Source: Opitutia bacterium Tous-C1TDCM
GTDB taxonomy: Bacteria; Verrucomicrobiota; Verrucomicrobiia; Opitutales; Opitutaceae
Direction: 5' to 3'
Length of the DNA: 64,000 nt
NCBI GenBank assembly: GCA_002288455.1
Contig: NEUS01000002.1
Location: 16,797 to 80,796, forward strand
Part shown: in pieces, positions 24,676-32,473 of the stretch
Position numbering within the stretch: position 1 is the first letter of the stretch
Layout: each line of letters begins with the position of its first letter
Made by a program: the position numbers and the translations under genes
The notes under the pieces: generated by a model
What the model saw: the letters and a program-made list of their open reading frames with translations, nothing else
Told to the model about the DNA's origin: nothing
Databases searched by the model: none

Positions 24676-25731
24676 TCAGGCTCCGAGCAGGGGCCAGTCC
24701 AGCGGCGTGCCGCGCGCGATGTCGCGACTGGCGCGCCGGCCGACGACCTGATCCCAATGCTTCGGCGGCAAGCCGGAGCCGGGGCGGATCGAACGGACGT
24801 TGTGTTCGCCGAACACCTCGCCGGCTTTGACGTCGGCGGTGACGAAGAGCGAGCGGCGGAAAACGCGGCTCGATTGCTCCTTCGCGGTCATCTCGTAGCT
24901 GACGCGGCCAAGCGCCTGTTCGGCGACCCGGATCGCGTCGACCATCGCCTTGAACTCCGCGGGTTCGAGGGAGAACGAGCTGTCCGGGCCCGGCTGCGCG
25001 CGCGACAGCGTGAAGTGTTTTTCGACGATGCAGGCGCCGAGCGCGACGGCGGCGACCGGCACGGCCACGCCCATCGTGTGGTCCGACAAGCCGGCCACCG
25101 TGCCGAAGGTCTCGCCCAGGTGCGGGATGGTGCGGAGATTCATCTCGTCGGGCGCCGACGGATACGCACTCGTGCATTTGAGCAGGGCCAGTTCCCGGCC
25201 GCCCGCCTGCCGGAACGCCCGCACCGCGTCGTCGATCTCGGCCATCGACGCCATGCCGGTGGAGATGATCGTGGGCTTGCCGGTGCGCGCCACCCGCCGG
25301 ATCAGCGGCAGGTCGACGATTTCGAACGACGCAATCTTGTGCGCGGGCACGTCCAGGCCCTCGAGGAAATCGACCGCCGTGAAGTCGAAGGGCGTCGAGA
25401 AGCAGTGCAGGCCGAGGCTTTCGGCCAAGGTCTTGAGCCGCGGAGTCCAATCCCACGGAGTGCACGCCTCGCCGTAGAGTTCGTGCAGGTTGCGTCCGGC
25501 CCAGATCGTGCCGGCGCCGATCTGGAACTCCGGCGTGCGCAGGTTCAGCGTCATCGTGTCCGGCGTGTAGGTTTGCAGCTTGAGCGCATCGGCGCCCGCC
25601 GCCTTCGCGGCCCGCACGATCTCCGCGGCCTGGGCGAAATCCTGGTTATGGTTGGCCGACATCTCGGCGATCACGTAGACCGGATGCCCGGGACCGATGG
25701 CACGGCCTTGGATATTGAAGCGAGGAGTCAT
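24676..25731 (-). CDS. pseI: Pseudaminic acid synthase
   Basis: Condenses 2,4-diamido-2,4,6-trideoxy-L-altrose with phosphoenolpyruvate to give pseudaminic acid. The 351-residue protein has the NeuB-type barrel (VIAEMSANHNQDFAQA; ALKLQTYTPDTMT; FSTPFDFTAVDFL; PTIISTGMAS; LLKCTSAYPS; GLSDHTMG; EKHFTLSR) and a C-terminal SAF/antifreeze-like domain (RRSLFVTADVKAGEVF; RPGSGLPP). The TPDTMT segment and the lengths favour PseI over NeuB or LegI. The start at 25731 is the natural N-terminus; the track ORF from 27096 runs through two upstream genes. Confidence 0.93.
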   Translation of the reverse strand: MTPRFNIQGRAIGPGHPVYVIAEMSANHNQDFAQAAEIVRAAKAAGADALKLQTYTPDTMTLNLRTPEFQIGAGTIWAGRNLHELYGEACTPWDWTPRLKTLAESLGLHCFSTPFDFTAVDFLEGLDVPAHKIASFEIVDLPLIRRVARTGKPTIISTGMASMAEIDDAVRAFRQAGGRELALLKCTSAYPSAPDEMNLRTIPHLGETFGTVAGLSDHTMGVAVPVAAVALGACIVEKHFTLSRAQPGPDSSFSLEPAEFKAMVDAIRVAEQALGRVSYEMTAKEQSSRVFRRSLFVTADVKAGEVFGEHNVRSIRPGSGLPPKHWDQVVGRRASRDIARGTPLDWPLLGA

Positions 25732-25748
25732 GGGCGTGTTTCCAGATA

Positions 25749-26492
25749 TCAGGGGGAAGGCTCCGGCCGCGGAACCGGCGTGATTTTCACGTCCGCCACG
25801 AGCCGGCCGTCGTAGAGCGCGGGACGCTTGAACTCGAAACGGAAGCCCGCGTGTTCGAGAAACGCGGGCGGATAGCCGTCGGCGTCCAGCATCCGGATGA
25901 AATCGTGCAACGCGTCCAGCGAACCCGGCGCCGCGATCGCGCTCTCCGCCGGTTTGCGGCGCTTGAAGGCGACGACCGCGCCCCGCTGCGGCACCGGCGC
26001 CGGGGTTTCCCGCACGAGGCGGGCAACCATCGCGGCGGCGAGCCGCGTGGCGCGGATCAAAATTTCCTCGGCGCCTCCCTCGAGCGAAAGCGGCTGCTTG
26101 AGATAGACGGGGCCCGCATCGAACGCCGCCGTCATGCGCAGGGCCGTGAGCTTCGTTTCCCGGTGGCCGCGCGCGATCAGGTTCTGGAGCGGACTGCCGC
26201 CCCGGCCGTACGGCACGTCGGTCATGTGGAAGCAGACGCATTCGTGCCGCGCGATCAATGCGTCGGGCACCTTCCAGGACCAATGCAGGAAAAAAACATA
26301 GCGGGGCGCGAGTACGTCCACCGCTTCGGCGGTCAGCTGATCGCGGTCCCCGATATAGCTCCACTCGCCGGGCAAGCCGGCCAAGTGCTCGTCGAAGATG
26401 CGCCGGTTCCACGGCTTGCAGCCGACCACGAGGTAGCGCGCGGGACGGCGGGAAACGACGGAACGGCGGGGCTGGGCGCGGCGGCTTTTCAT
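25749..26492 (-). CDS. Formyltransferase-like protein (pse operon)
   Basis: A 247-residue protein of the methionyl-tRNA/sugar formyltransferase superfamily. The formyl-donor region is visible in VCFHMTDVPYGRGGSPLQNLI, with the conserved His and the RGGSP loop, and in AFDAGPVYLKQPLSL, with the catalytic Asp. It would transfer a formyl group from N10-formyl-THF to a sugar amine. It overlaps the end of the pseG fusion gene by four bases and precedes pseI by 17. The N-terminal Asn of the N-H-D triad is not evident, so activity is uncertain. It is a second, separate formyltransferase beside the one fused to PseG. Confidence 0.8.
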   Translation of the reverse strand: MKSRRAQPRRSVVSRRPARYLVVGCKPWNRRIFDEHLAGLPGEWSYIGDRDQLTAEAVDVLAPRYVFFLHWSWKVPDALIARHECVCFHMTDVPYGRGGSPLQNLIARGHRETKLTALRMTAAFDAGPVYLKQPLSLEGGAEEILIRATRLAAAMVARLVRETPAPVPQRGAVVAFKRRKPAESAIAAPGSLDALHDFIRMLDADGYPPAFLEHAGFRFEFKRPALYDGRLVADVKITPVPRPEPSP

Positions 26493-28516
26493 GCGGAAAC
26501 AGGACGGGGCTCAGGCTCCGGCGGCGGAGCGATGCGGAGCTCGAAGCGGCGGCCGGCCAATTCGAAGAACGCCGGGTACCGCACCGGATCCGCGACCCGA
26601 AGTTGGTTGAACAGTTGCCGCAGCGTGCGATCCGGATCGAGCCGGCTGTCGGCCGGCCGCCGCCGCGGATAGTAGGAGGGTTCGCCCTGCTGCGCCCGGC
26701 CCTCGGCCGCGCTGGCGGGAAACCGGGCAACAAACCGGCGGCAAAGGGCCAGCGTCGCCCTCGCCTGCGCGGCCCGCAATTCGTCGATCGTTTCCGTTCC
26801 GAGCAACCGGATCGAATCCCGATCGTGGATTGCGCCGCTGTCCACCGCCTCCTCGGCTTCGAGCAGCGAAACCGGAATCTCGGACTTCCCTTCGAGCACC
26901 TGCCAGGTGAACGGAGACCAACCCCGTCCGTGCGGCAAAGCGCTTTCGTGCACCACCAGATTGTGCCGGTGGCGGCGCCTGATGTCCGCCGGAACCAATT
27001 GGCCGCAACCCACGAGGAAACAAAGATCGCCGGCACCGAGATCCTCCGGCCGATGCACCCAAGCGACGGAATGCCCGTCGGCCAACCACCCCGCAACGAG
27101 GCCGGCCAACGGCTCGTTCAGCCAGGACGCCGCGTCGCTCAGCAGCGAAAGCCTCAAACCGGAATCGGCCGCGGTCTCCCGCAGTCGCATCCGCCGGAGG
27201 CTCGCGTCGGCTCCGGTGCGCAAGCCCAAGGGCTCGGCGCCGCGGAGCAGCGCCACCGCGGAACCAAGGAGTTTGCCGCGCACCGTGGCGGACCGCCCGT
27301 CATCCTCCACGTCGAATTCCACGGTCGTTTCTTCTCCGTCCGTCGCGAGGCGCACGGAACCCAAGGGCAATCCCTGGGCCGCGGCGGAAAACCCGCGGAC
27401 CGTCGCGCCCCCGGAACGTTCGGCGCCGGCGGGCCGCACGGCCCAAGCCGCGACCGGAGTCGGCAACATCGCTTCGGCCACGCGCTTTGCTCCGAAGCCG
27501 TCGACCACCGCCGCACCCGCGTCGCCCAGACGGGCGGCGAAATCCGGTGCGCCGATCAGGCGACGCAGGGCCGTTCGCAGCAACCCCGGATGCCACGTTG
27601 CTTTGGTGCCGGTAAAAAGAGCCAAACCCGCCGCCTCCAGCGCCACACAAGCGGGAACCTGGTTTTCCGCCACCGCGGTGACGACCGACGGCACCCCGAG
27701 GCAAAGCCGCTCCCACGTCGTCGCCCCGCCGGCGCCGATCGCGACATCGGCTCCCGCCAGCAGATCCGCAAGATGGCTCATCGGCCCGTGGATCAGGGTC
27801 TGCGGCCGGGTCGCCGCCTGCGCCACCAGGCGTTCCCGGTGCGGACTGCTTGCCCCGACCACCACATCGGCGAAGAGGCCGGAAAATTCCGGCTCCGACA
27901 ACACCGCCAACGTCCGGCCGGTGAGATCCGTTTCATCGGCGCCGCCGAAGAAAACCACGACGCGGCCCGCGGCGCGTTCGCGGTTCCGGACCCGCCCCCT
28001 CCGCTCCGCAAACGCCGGATGCAGCAGCGCGTACTTCGGCCCCAACAAAGCGCGCGCGCCGGGCGGCAACGGCACGCAGGTCGCCCCGAGATTCTGGTTG
28101 AGCAACAGATCGCACGCGTGCGCGCGCTCCGGCAAATCGTCGATCGCGAGAATCCGGTGCGCTCCCGGCCGCAGAGCCGTTTCCCAATCCGAACCCAAGC
28201 CGTAGTGGTCGACGACAAGCCAATCGGCCGGCCGCCGGCCGATCGCGGCGAGGGTCTCGCCGGCATCCCGCGCCACCGGGACCCCGCGCCACTTGCCGTA
28301 GATATCCGGATCGGTCGCTTCGGCTTCCGGAGGCGGCAACACCGTCACCGGCAGGCATTCGTCCTGCAACCGGGCGACCAGATGGCCGCGGTGTTCGCGC
28401 GCGACAAACCGGACTTCGGCGCCGCGCAGGCGCAGCTCGCGGGCCAAGGTGAGGCATCGCATCAGGTGCCCCGTGCCCATCTGGTCCGAAGCATCGGCGC
28501 GGAAGACGACTTTCAT
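26489..28516 (-). CDS. pseG: PseG hydrolase fused to GNAT-like segment and formyltransferase
   Basis: A 675-residue fusion. Residues 1-345 are PseG, which cleaves UDP from the diamido-altropyranose (FRADASDQMGTGHLMRCLTLA; VVDHYGLGSDWE; GAGGATTWERLCLGVPSV). Residues about 350-445 resemble a shortened GNAT acyltransferase (LGSVRLATDGEETTVEFDVE and RGKLLGSAVALLRG, the latter like the acetyl-CoA loop). From about 455 onward is a sugar formyltransferase (LLSDAASWLNEPL; HNLVVHESALPHGRGWSP; EEAVDSGAIHDRD). GGAGG lies eight bases before the ATG at 28516. The formyltransferase part matches enzymes that make 7-N-formyl pseudaminic acid. Overlap with the next gene is four bases. Confidence 0.88.
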   Translation of the reverse strand: MKVVFRADASDQMGTGHLMRCLTLARELRLRGAEVRFVAREHRGHLVARLQDECLPVTVLPPPEAEATDPDIYGKWRGVPVARDAGETLAAIGRRPADWLVVDHYGLGSDWETALRPGAHRILAIDDLPERAHACDLLLNQNLGATCVPLPPGARALLGPKYALLHPAFAERRGRVRNRERAAGRVVVFFGGADETDLTGRTLAVLSEPEFSGLFADVVVGASSPHRERLVAQAATRPQTLIHGPMSHLADLLAGADVAIGAGGATTWERLCLGVPSVVTAVAENQVPACVALEAAGLALFTGTKATWHPGLLRTALRRLIGAPDFAARLGDAGAAVVDGFGAKRVAEAMLPTPVAAWAVRPAGAERSGGATVRGFSAAAQGLPLGSVRLATDGEETTVEFDVEDDGRSATVRGKLLGSAVALLRGAEPLGLRTGADASLRRMRLRETAADSGLRLSLLSDAASWLNEPLAGLVAGWLADGHSVAWVHRPEDLGAGDLCFLVGCGQLVPADIRRRHRHNLVVHESALPHGRGWSPFTWQVLEGKSEIPVSLLEAEEAVDSGAIHDRDSIRLLGTETIDELRAAQARATLALCRRFVARFPASAAEGRAQQGEPSYYPRRRPADSRLDPDRTLRQLFNQLRVADPVRYPAFFELAGRRFELRIAPPPEPEPRPVSA

Positions 28517-28688
28517 GGAGACGTCCTCCGGCAGGCCGCACGCCGGGCGAATCCCGTTCGGACACACCCGCGGCGCTCCTTGCGCAGAGCTGTCGTCGCG
28601 AGATCGGCGGCTGCCGTTTCGGCCAACGTCCCGCCGCCGCCGCGGGCGGCACGGCCGGGGTCGCGAAGGAAGTTGGACATCCGTGGGT

Positions 28689-29390
28689 TCACGCTGGCTG
28701 GCGAACGATGCTGTCGAACATCAGCTCCGCCCGGGTCCAATCTTCGGGGTTGTCGATATCCTGCACCCGCCAGCGCGGAATCATGACCGGAAACGAATGC
28801 GGCTCGAAGAAACGGCGGCCCGTCAGCCACGCTTCCGGCCGGCCCCAATAGAACTGGCCGGCATCGTGGTAAGCCCGCGGCAAATCCTGCGACCGGCTGT
28901 GAAACTTGTCCGGGAAAAACATTTCGACGCCGCCTTCCGGATGCATCCGGAACGAACGGAAAATCGGCGCGGCGAACTCGACCGCGGAAAACGCATACTG
29001 CCAAGGTCCGGACCTCAGAGCATCCCGTCCGCGGAGCAGGTCGTCCGGTTGGACAAACGGAGCCGTGGCGTAGAGGCAGCAAACGGCGGCGGGAGTCTCC
29101 CCGTTTTCCTGCAGCCAACGGGTGGCATGGGCAATCACCTCGATGGTACCCGCATGGTCGCCCGCCAATTCGGGTGGACGACGGAACGGCACTTCGGCGC
29201 CGCAATCCCGCGCCAACGCCGCGATCTCCTCGTCGTCGGTGGAAACAAGCACGCGCCCGAACAGGCCGGAGTCGCGCGCCGCGGCGATCGAGTGGGCGAT
29301 CATCGGGCGACCGGCGAACGGCCGGATGTTTTTCCGCGGGATCCGCTTGCTGCCCCCGCGCGCGGGAATGACGCAGTGGTCTTGGGTCAT
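28689..29390 (-). CDS. pseF: Pseudaminic acid cytidylyltransferase
   Basis: Activates pseudaminic acid to its CMP form for transfer. The 233-residue protein has the CMP-sialate synthetase signature VIPARGGSKRIPRKNIRPFAG at the N-terminus, then VLVSTDDEEIAALA, CCLYATAPFVQPDDL, DAGQFYWGRPEAW and the C-terminal DIDNPEDW, all typical of PseF. The ATG at 29390 overlaps the pseC stop by four bases. The track ORF from 29744 reads into pseC in another frame and is wrong. A gap of 172 bases separates it from the pseG fusion. Confidence 0.94.
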   Translation of the reverse strand: MTQDHCVIPARGGSKRIPRKNIRPFAGRPMIAHSIAAARDSGLFGRVLVSTDDEEIAALARDCGAEVPFRRPPELAGDHAGTIEVIAHATRWLQENGETPAAVCCLYATAPFVQPDDLLRGRDALRSGPWQYAFSAVEFAAPIFRSFRMHPEGGVEMFFPDKFHSRSQDLPRAYHDAGQFYWGRPEAWLTGRRFFEPHSFPVMIPRWRVQDIDNPEDWTRAELMFDSIVRQPA

Positions 29391-30613
29391 GCGGCAACCC
29401 CGACCGTTCCGGCCGCTTCGCGGCCCAGTTTTCTCACCGTCGCGATCACGTGCCGCACATCGCTGTCTTCCATGGCCGGGAAGAGCGGAAGACTCATCGC
29501 CTGGGCGTAGAAGTTCTCGGCCGCCGGGCACTTGCCGGGACGGTACCCGTAGACCTTGCGGTACCAAGGCTGGAGATGAACCGGGATGTAGAGCACGTGG
29601 GCGATCACGCCTTCGGCCGCGAGTGCCTTGAAGACTTCGACGCGCGTTTTGCCGAGCGCCGCAAAATCGACCTGCAGCGTGTAAAGATGCCACGAAGCCG
29701 TCCCGACGTCCTCGGTATGGCGCAACCGCGGCACGTGCACCCAATCCAAATCCGCAAAACCCGCGTTGTACGCCGCCACGATATCCCGCCGGCGGGCCAG
29801 GAAACCGTCGAGCCGGCGGAGCTGGGAAAGCCCGAGCGCGGCCTGAAACTCCGTCATCCGGAAATTCCAGCCCAACTCCTGCATCTCGTAATACCAGGGA
29901 CCCTTTTCGCCGAGCACCGGATCATCGGCCGGCAATTGGAATCGGCCGGCGTCCCGGACCATCCCGTGGGTCCGCAGCAGGCGGGCCTGTTCCGCCCAGT
30001 CGTCGCGGTCGGTGACCAGCATGCCGCCTTCGCCGGTCGTCATGGTCTTCACGGGGTGAAAGCTGAACACGGTCATGTCCGCCCAGGGATTGCCGCCGAG
30101 CCGCCACGATCGTCCCGGCGCCGTCTCGGTATGGAATGCCCCGCCCACCGCATGGCAGGCGTCGCCGATCACGACGGCGCCGCGCGCATGCGCGACCCGC
30201 GCGATCGCAGGCAGATCGCAGGCTTGACCGGCATAGTCGACCGCCACCACCGCCCGCGTATCCGGTTTCCAGTCACGGGCCAGCGCCGCCGGATCAAGCG
30301 TGTAGGTCGCGGCATCGATATCCGCGAAATCCGGCGTTGCCCCGAGATAAACCGCCGCGTTGGCCGAGGCGAGAAAGGTGATCGGCGACGTCACGACCCT
30401 GTCCCCGGGACCGATGCCCGCGACGCGCATGGCCAGTTGCAGCGCGCAAGTCGCGTTGTTCACCGCCACGGCGTGCTTGGCGCCGACGTGCTCCGCGAAC
30501 TGACGTTCGAAGGCTTCGACCACCGGACCCTGGGTGATGAGGTTGCCGCGCAACGCAGCGGCAACCGCGGCAATGTCTTCCTCGGAAATGGATTGGCGAC
30601 CGTAGGGGATCAT
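29387..30613 (-). CDS. pseC: UDP-4-amino-4,6-dideoxy-N-acetyl-beta-L-altrosamine transaminase
   Basis: PLP-dependent aminotransferase (DegT/DnrJ/EryC1 family), second step of pseudaminic-acid synthesis: amination of the 4-keto sugar made by PseB. The 408-residue protein shows IPYGRQSISEEDIAAV, VNNATCALQLAM, VVAVDYAGQACDL, IGDACHAVGGAF and the lysine that binds PLP in FSFHPVKTMTTGEGGML. C-terminal FRMTEFQAALGLSQL and HVLYIPVHLQPWYRK are typical of PseC. It is followed by pseF with a four-base overlap. Confidence 0.95.
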   Translation of the reverse strand: MIPYGRQSISEEDIAAVAAALRGNLITQGPVVEAFERQFAEHVGAKHAVAVNNATCALQLAMRVAGIGPGDRVVTSPITFLASANAAVYLGATPDFADIDAATYTLDPAALARDWKPDTRAVVAVDYAGQACDLPAIARVAHARGAVVIGDACHAVGGAFHTETAPGRSWRLGGNPWADMTVFSFHPVKTMTTGEGGMLVTDRDDWAEQARLLRTHGMVRDAGRFQLPADDPVLGEKGPWYYEMQELGWNFRMTEFQAALGLSQLRRLDGFLARRRDIVAAYNAGFADLDWVHVPRLRHTEDVGTASWHLYTLQVDFAALGKTRVEVFKALAAEGVIAHVLYIPVHLQPWYRKVYGYRPGKCPAAENFYAQAMSLPLFPAMEDSDVRHVIATVRKLGREAAGTVGVAA

Positions 30614-30629
30614 AGGTGTTGGCGGTTGG

Positions 30630-30803
30630 TTAATCGGGGATCGCGGTGGTCATCGCAGGGAGCTCAGCCGACCGTTCGGCCGGCAGTCGGATTCGCGCCG
30701 CCGCCCGGCGATCGGCACCCGGCGCCTGCACGTGGAAATTCCGCCGTGCGCGCGGCGCGGTGGCGGCCGCGTCGAAGACGAAACTGGCGAGGGCTGAGCT
30801 CAT
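30630..30803 (-). CDS. Small ORF between pseB and pseC (57 aa)
   Basis: Not in the ORF track. It runs from an ATG at 30803, 19 bases after the pseB stop, to a TAA 16 bases before pseC, so it exactly fills the gap. The translation starts MSSALASFVFDAAATAPRAR and continues RNFHVQAPGADRR, then RIRLPAERSAELPA. Roughly four fifths of its third codon positions are G or C, in line with the neighbours. No Shine-Dalgarno motif precedes it, but many genes here lack one. No family was recognised; it could be a real small protein or chance coding in GC-rich DNA. Confidence 0.35.
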   Translation of the reverse strand: MSSALASFVFDAAATAPRARRNFHVQAPGADRRAAARIRLPAERSAELPAMTTAIPD

Positions 30804-30822
30804 GGGGGCGGAAACGGAGGGT

Positions 30823-31911
30823 TCACCGAACCGCAGCGACCCCGCTGCGCGGCGGCCGCGCGCGGTGGCGGCGGGCGGCCGGTTTCGGCGCGGCGGGCGC
30901 TCCGAAAATCAGATCGCGCAGTTCGCCGACCGACAGGAAATGTTCGTTCGTGCCGCTGATGTAGCAGAAGCCGGCCGGCACCGGCCGCGCCCTGGTCTTC
31001 GCGCAGTAGTCCTTGGGCGAATACGCGCCGCCGCTCGGCAGAATCGCGTAGTAGCGTCCGACATCGACGGTGTTGTAGCTGTCGCTCGTCGTGATCATCT
31101 CCTCGTGGATCTTCTCGCCCGGACGGACGCCGATCACGGGATGCGCGCACTCCGGCCCGATCGCCTCGGCCACATCGGTGATCCGGTACGACGGGATCTT
31201 CGGCACCAGAATCTCGCCGCCCCAGGCCTGCTCCAGACCCCAGAGCACCATCTCGATGCCTTCCTGCAGGCTGATGTTGAACCGCGTCATCGTCGGATCC
31301 GTGATCGGCAGCACGCCGGTCTTCTTCTTTTCGAGAAAGAAGGGAATGACCGAACCGCGGCTGCCCATGACGTTGCCGTAGCGCACGACACTGAAACGCA
31401 GGTCGCGCGCGCCCGCGATGTTGTTGGCCGCGACGAACAGTTTGTCCGAACAAAGCTTGGTCGCGCCGTAAAGATTGCACGGCGCCGCCGCCTTGTCCGT
31501 CGAGAGCGCGACCACCCGGCGGATGCCGCTGTCGAGACAGGCCTCGATCAGGTTCTGCGCGCCGAGCACGTTGGTCTTGATGCACTCGAAGGGATTGTAC
31601 TCCGCCGTGGGCACCTGTTTGAGCGCGGCGGCGTGCACCACGGTGTCGATGCCCTCGAGCGCGCGGCGCAGGCGCTGCTCGTCGCGGATGTCGCCGATGA
31701 AGTATCGGAGCGCCGGATACTCCGACGTCGGGAACTGCTGCGCCATCTCGAATTGCTTCAGTTCGTCGCGCGAGAACACCACCAGGCGCTTGAGCCGCGG
31801 GTAACGGGCGAGTACGGTTTGCACGAACGTCTTGCCGAACGAGCCGGTCCCTCCGGTCAGGAGGATACTGGCGTTTTCCAGGGCGTAGGGAGCGGATCGG
31901 GTGGAACTCAT
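30823..31911 (-). CDS. pseB: UDP-N-acetylglucosamine 4,6-dehydratase (5-inverting)
   Basis: First enzyme of pseudaminic-acid synthesis, converting UDP-GlcNAc to the 4-keto-6-deoxy L-arabino sugar. The 362-residue short-chain dehydrogenase has the NAD-binding loop LLTGGTGSFGKTFV, FSRDELKQFEMAQ, FIGDIRDEQRL, DTVVHAAALKQVP, the catalytic region LSTDKAAAPCNLYGATKLCSDK and RYGNVMGSRGSVIPFF, all characteristic of PseB. The C-terminal 25 residues are a basic Ala/Pro/Arg tail not typical of the family. The start at 31911 is set by homologous N-termini; the longer track ORF extends into the leader. It is the first gene of the leftward pse run. Confidence 0.95.
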   Translation of the reverse strand: MSSTRSAPYALENASILLTGGTGSFGKTFVQTVLARYPRLKRLVVFSRDELKQFEMAQQFPTSEYPALRYFIGDIRDEQRLRRALEGIDTVVHAAALKQVPTAEYNPFECIKTNVLGAQNLIEACLDSGIRRVVALSTDKAAAPCNLYGATKLCSDKLFVAANNIAGARDLRFSVVRYGNVMGSRGSVIPFFLEKKKTGVLPITDPTMTRFNISLQEGIEMVLWGLEQAWGGEILVPKIPSYRITDVAEAIGPECAHPVIGVRPGEKIHEEMITTSDSYNTVDVGRYYAILPSGGAYSPKDYCAKTRARPVPAGFCYISGTNEHFLSVGELRDLIFGAPAAPKPAARRHRARPPRSGVAAVR

Positions 31912-32473
31912 GGCGCGAAAGAAAGCGAGGCGGCGGATCAGTTGGCGGGGGCGGGAAAAAAGCAGGCGGGCGGCGGCAAACCTCCGCGGCCTCCGTCCGG
32001 TCGCAGACTGGAAGCGCGGCAGTCCGGCTCCGTGCGGGCGAAACCGCGGCGCCCGCCGCGCGCGGGCGGGGCGATCCGCGGCCCGTCGGCGAAGCTCGCC
32101 GCACCGGCGTACGAAAATCCGAAACCGCCCGCGGCCGTGCCGCCGGCCGGAGCCGATGTCCACGCAGGTGAATCCGAGGAGTCTGCAAAGCGATAACCCA
32201 TGTCGGGCCATCTCTTGCACATTCCACGCCCGGCGTGTCCGAGCTTTCGCAACTAACTTAACGTCAGTTTTTAACTGACGATAATTCCGGGACGGAAACG
32301 ACCGGAACGCACGTCTTGCGATCCAGCTCCGATCAGGCGGCAGATTTTGCCGTACCGCGCTTTCTCGCCGATTCCCGCGGATCCGCCCGCCGACGGTACC
32401 GGCACAAATCCCGGCGCCACACCCCAACCTCCCGACCAACGGCAGATCGCCCGGTTAAATCTCTGCGCCACCC
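31912..32473. other. Intergenic region upstream of pseB
   Basis: 562 bases without a supported gene. A Gly/Ala/Arg-rich minus-strand ORF (31938-32252) has no protein-like pattern. The only AT-rich part (about 32250-32285) carries a perfect inverted repeat and is the likeliest place for the pse promoter, but no clear -35/-10 pair was found. Confidence 0.5.
32262..32280. promoter_or_regulatory. Inverted repeat CGTCAGTT-TTT-AACTGACG upstream of pseB
   Basis: Perfect eight-base arms with a three-base spacer lie in the only AT-rich patch between pseB and the second GT41 gene. It could be a repressor operator for the pse operon or a small hairpin. It lacks a T run outside the stem, so a terminator is unlikely. 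Confidence 0.35.

Noticed and set aside
31938-32252. 104-codon minus-strand ORF before pseB
   Set aside because: Low-complexity Gly/Ala/Pro/Arg sequence without hydrophobic pattern; it sits where the pse promoter should be.
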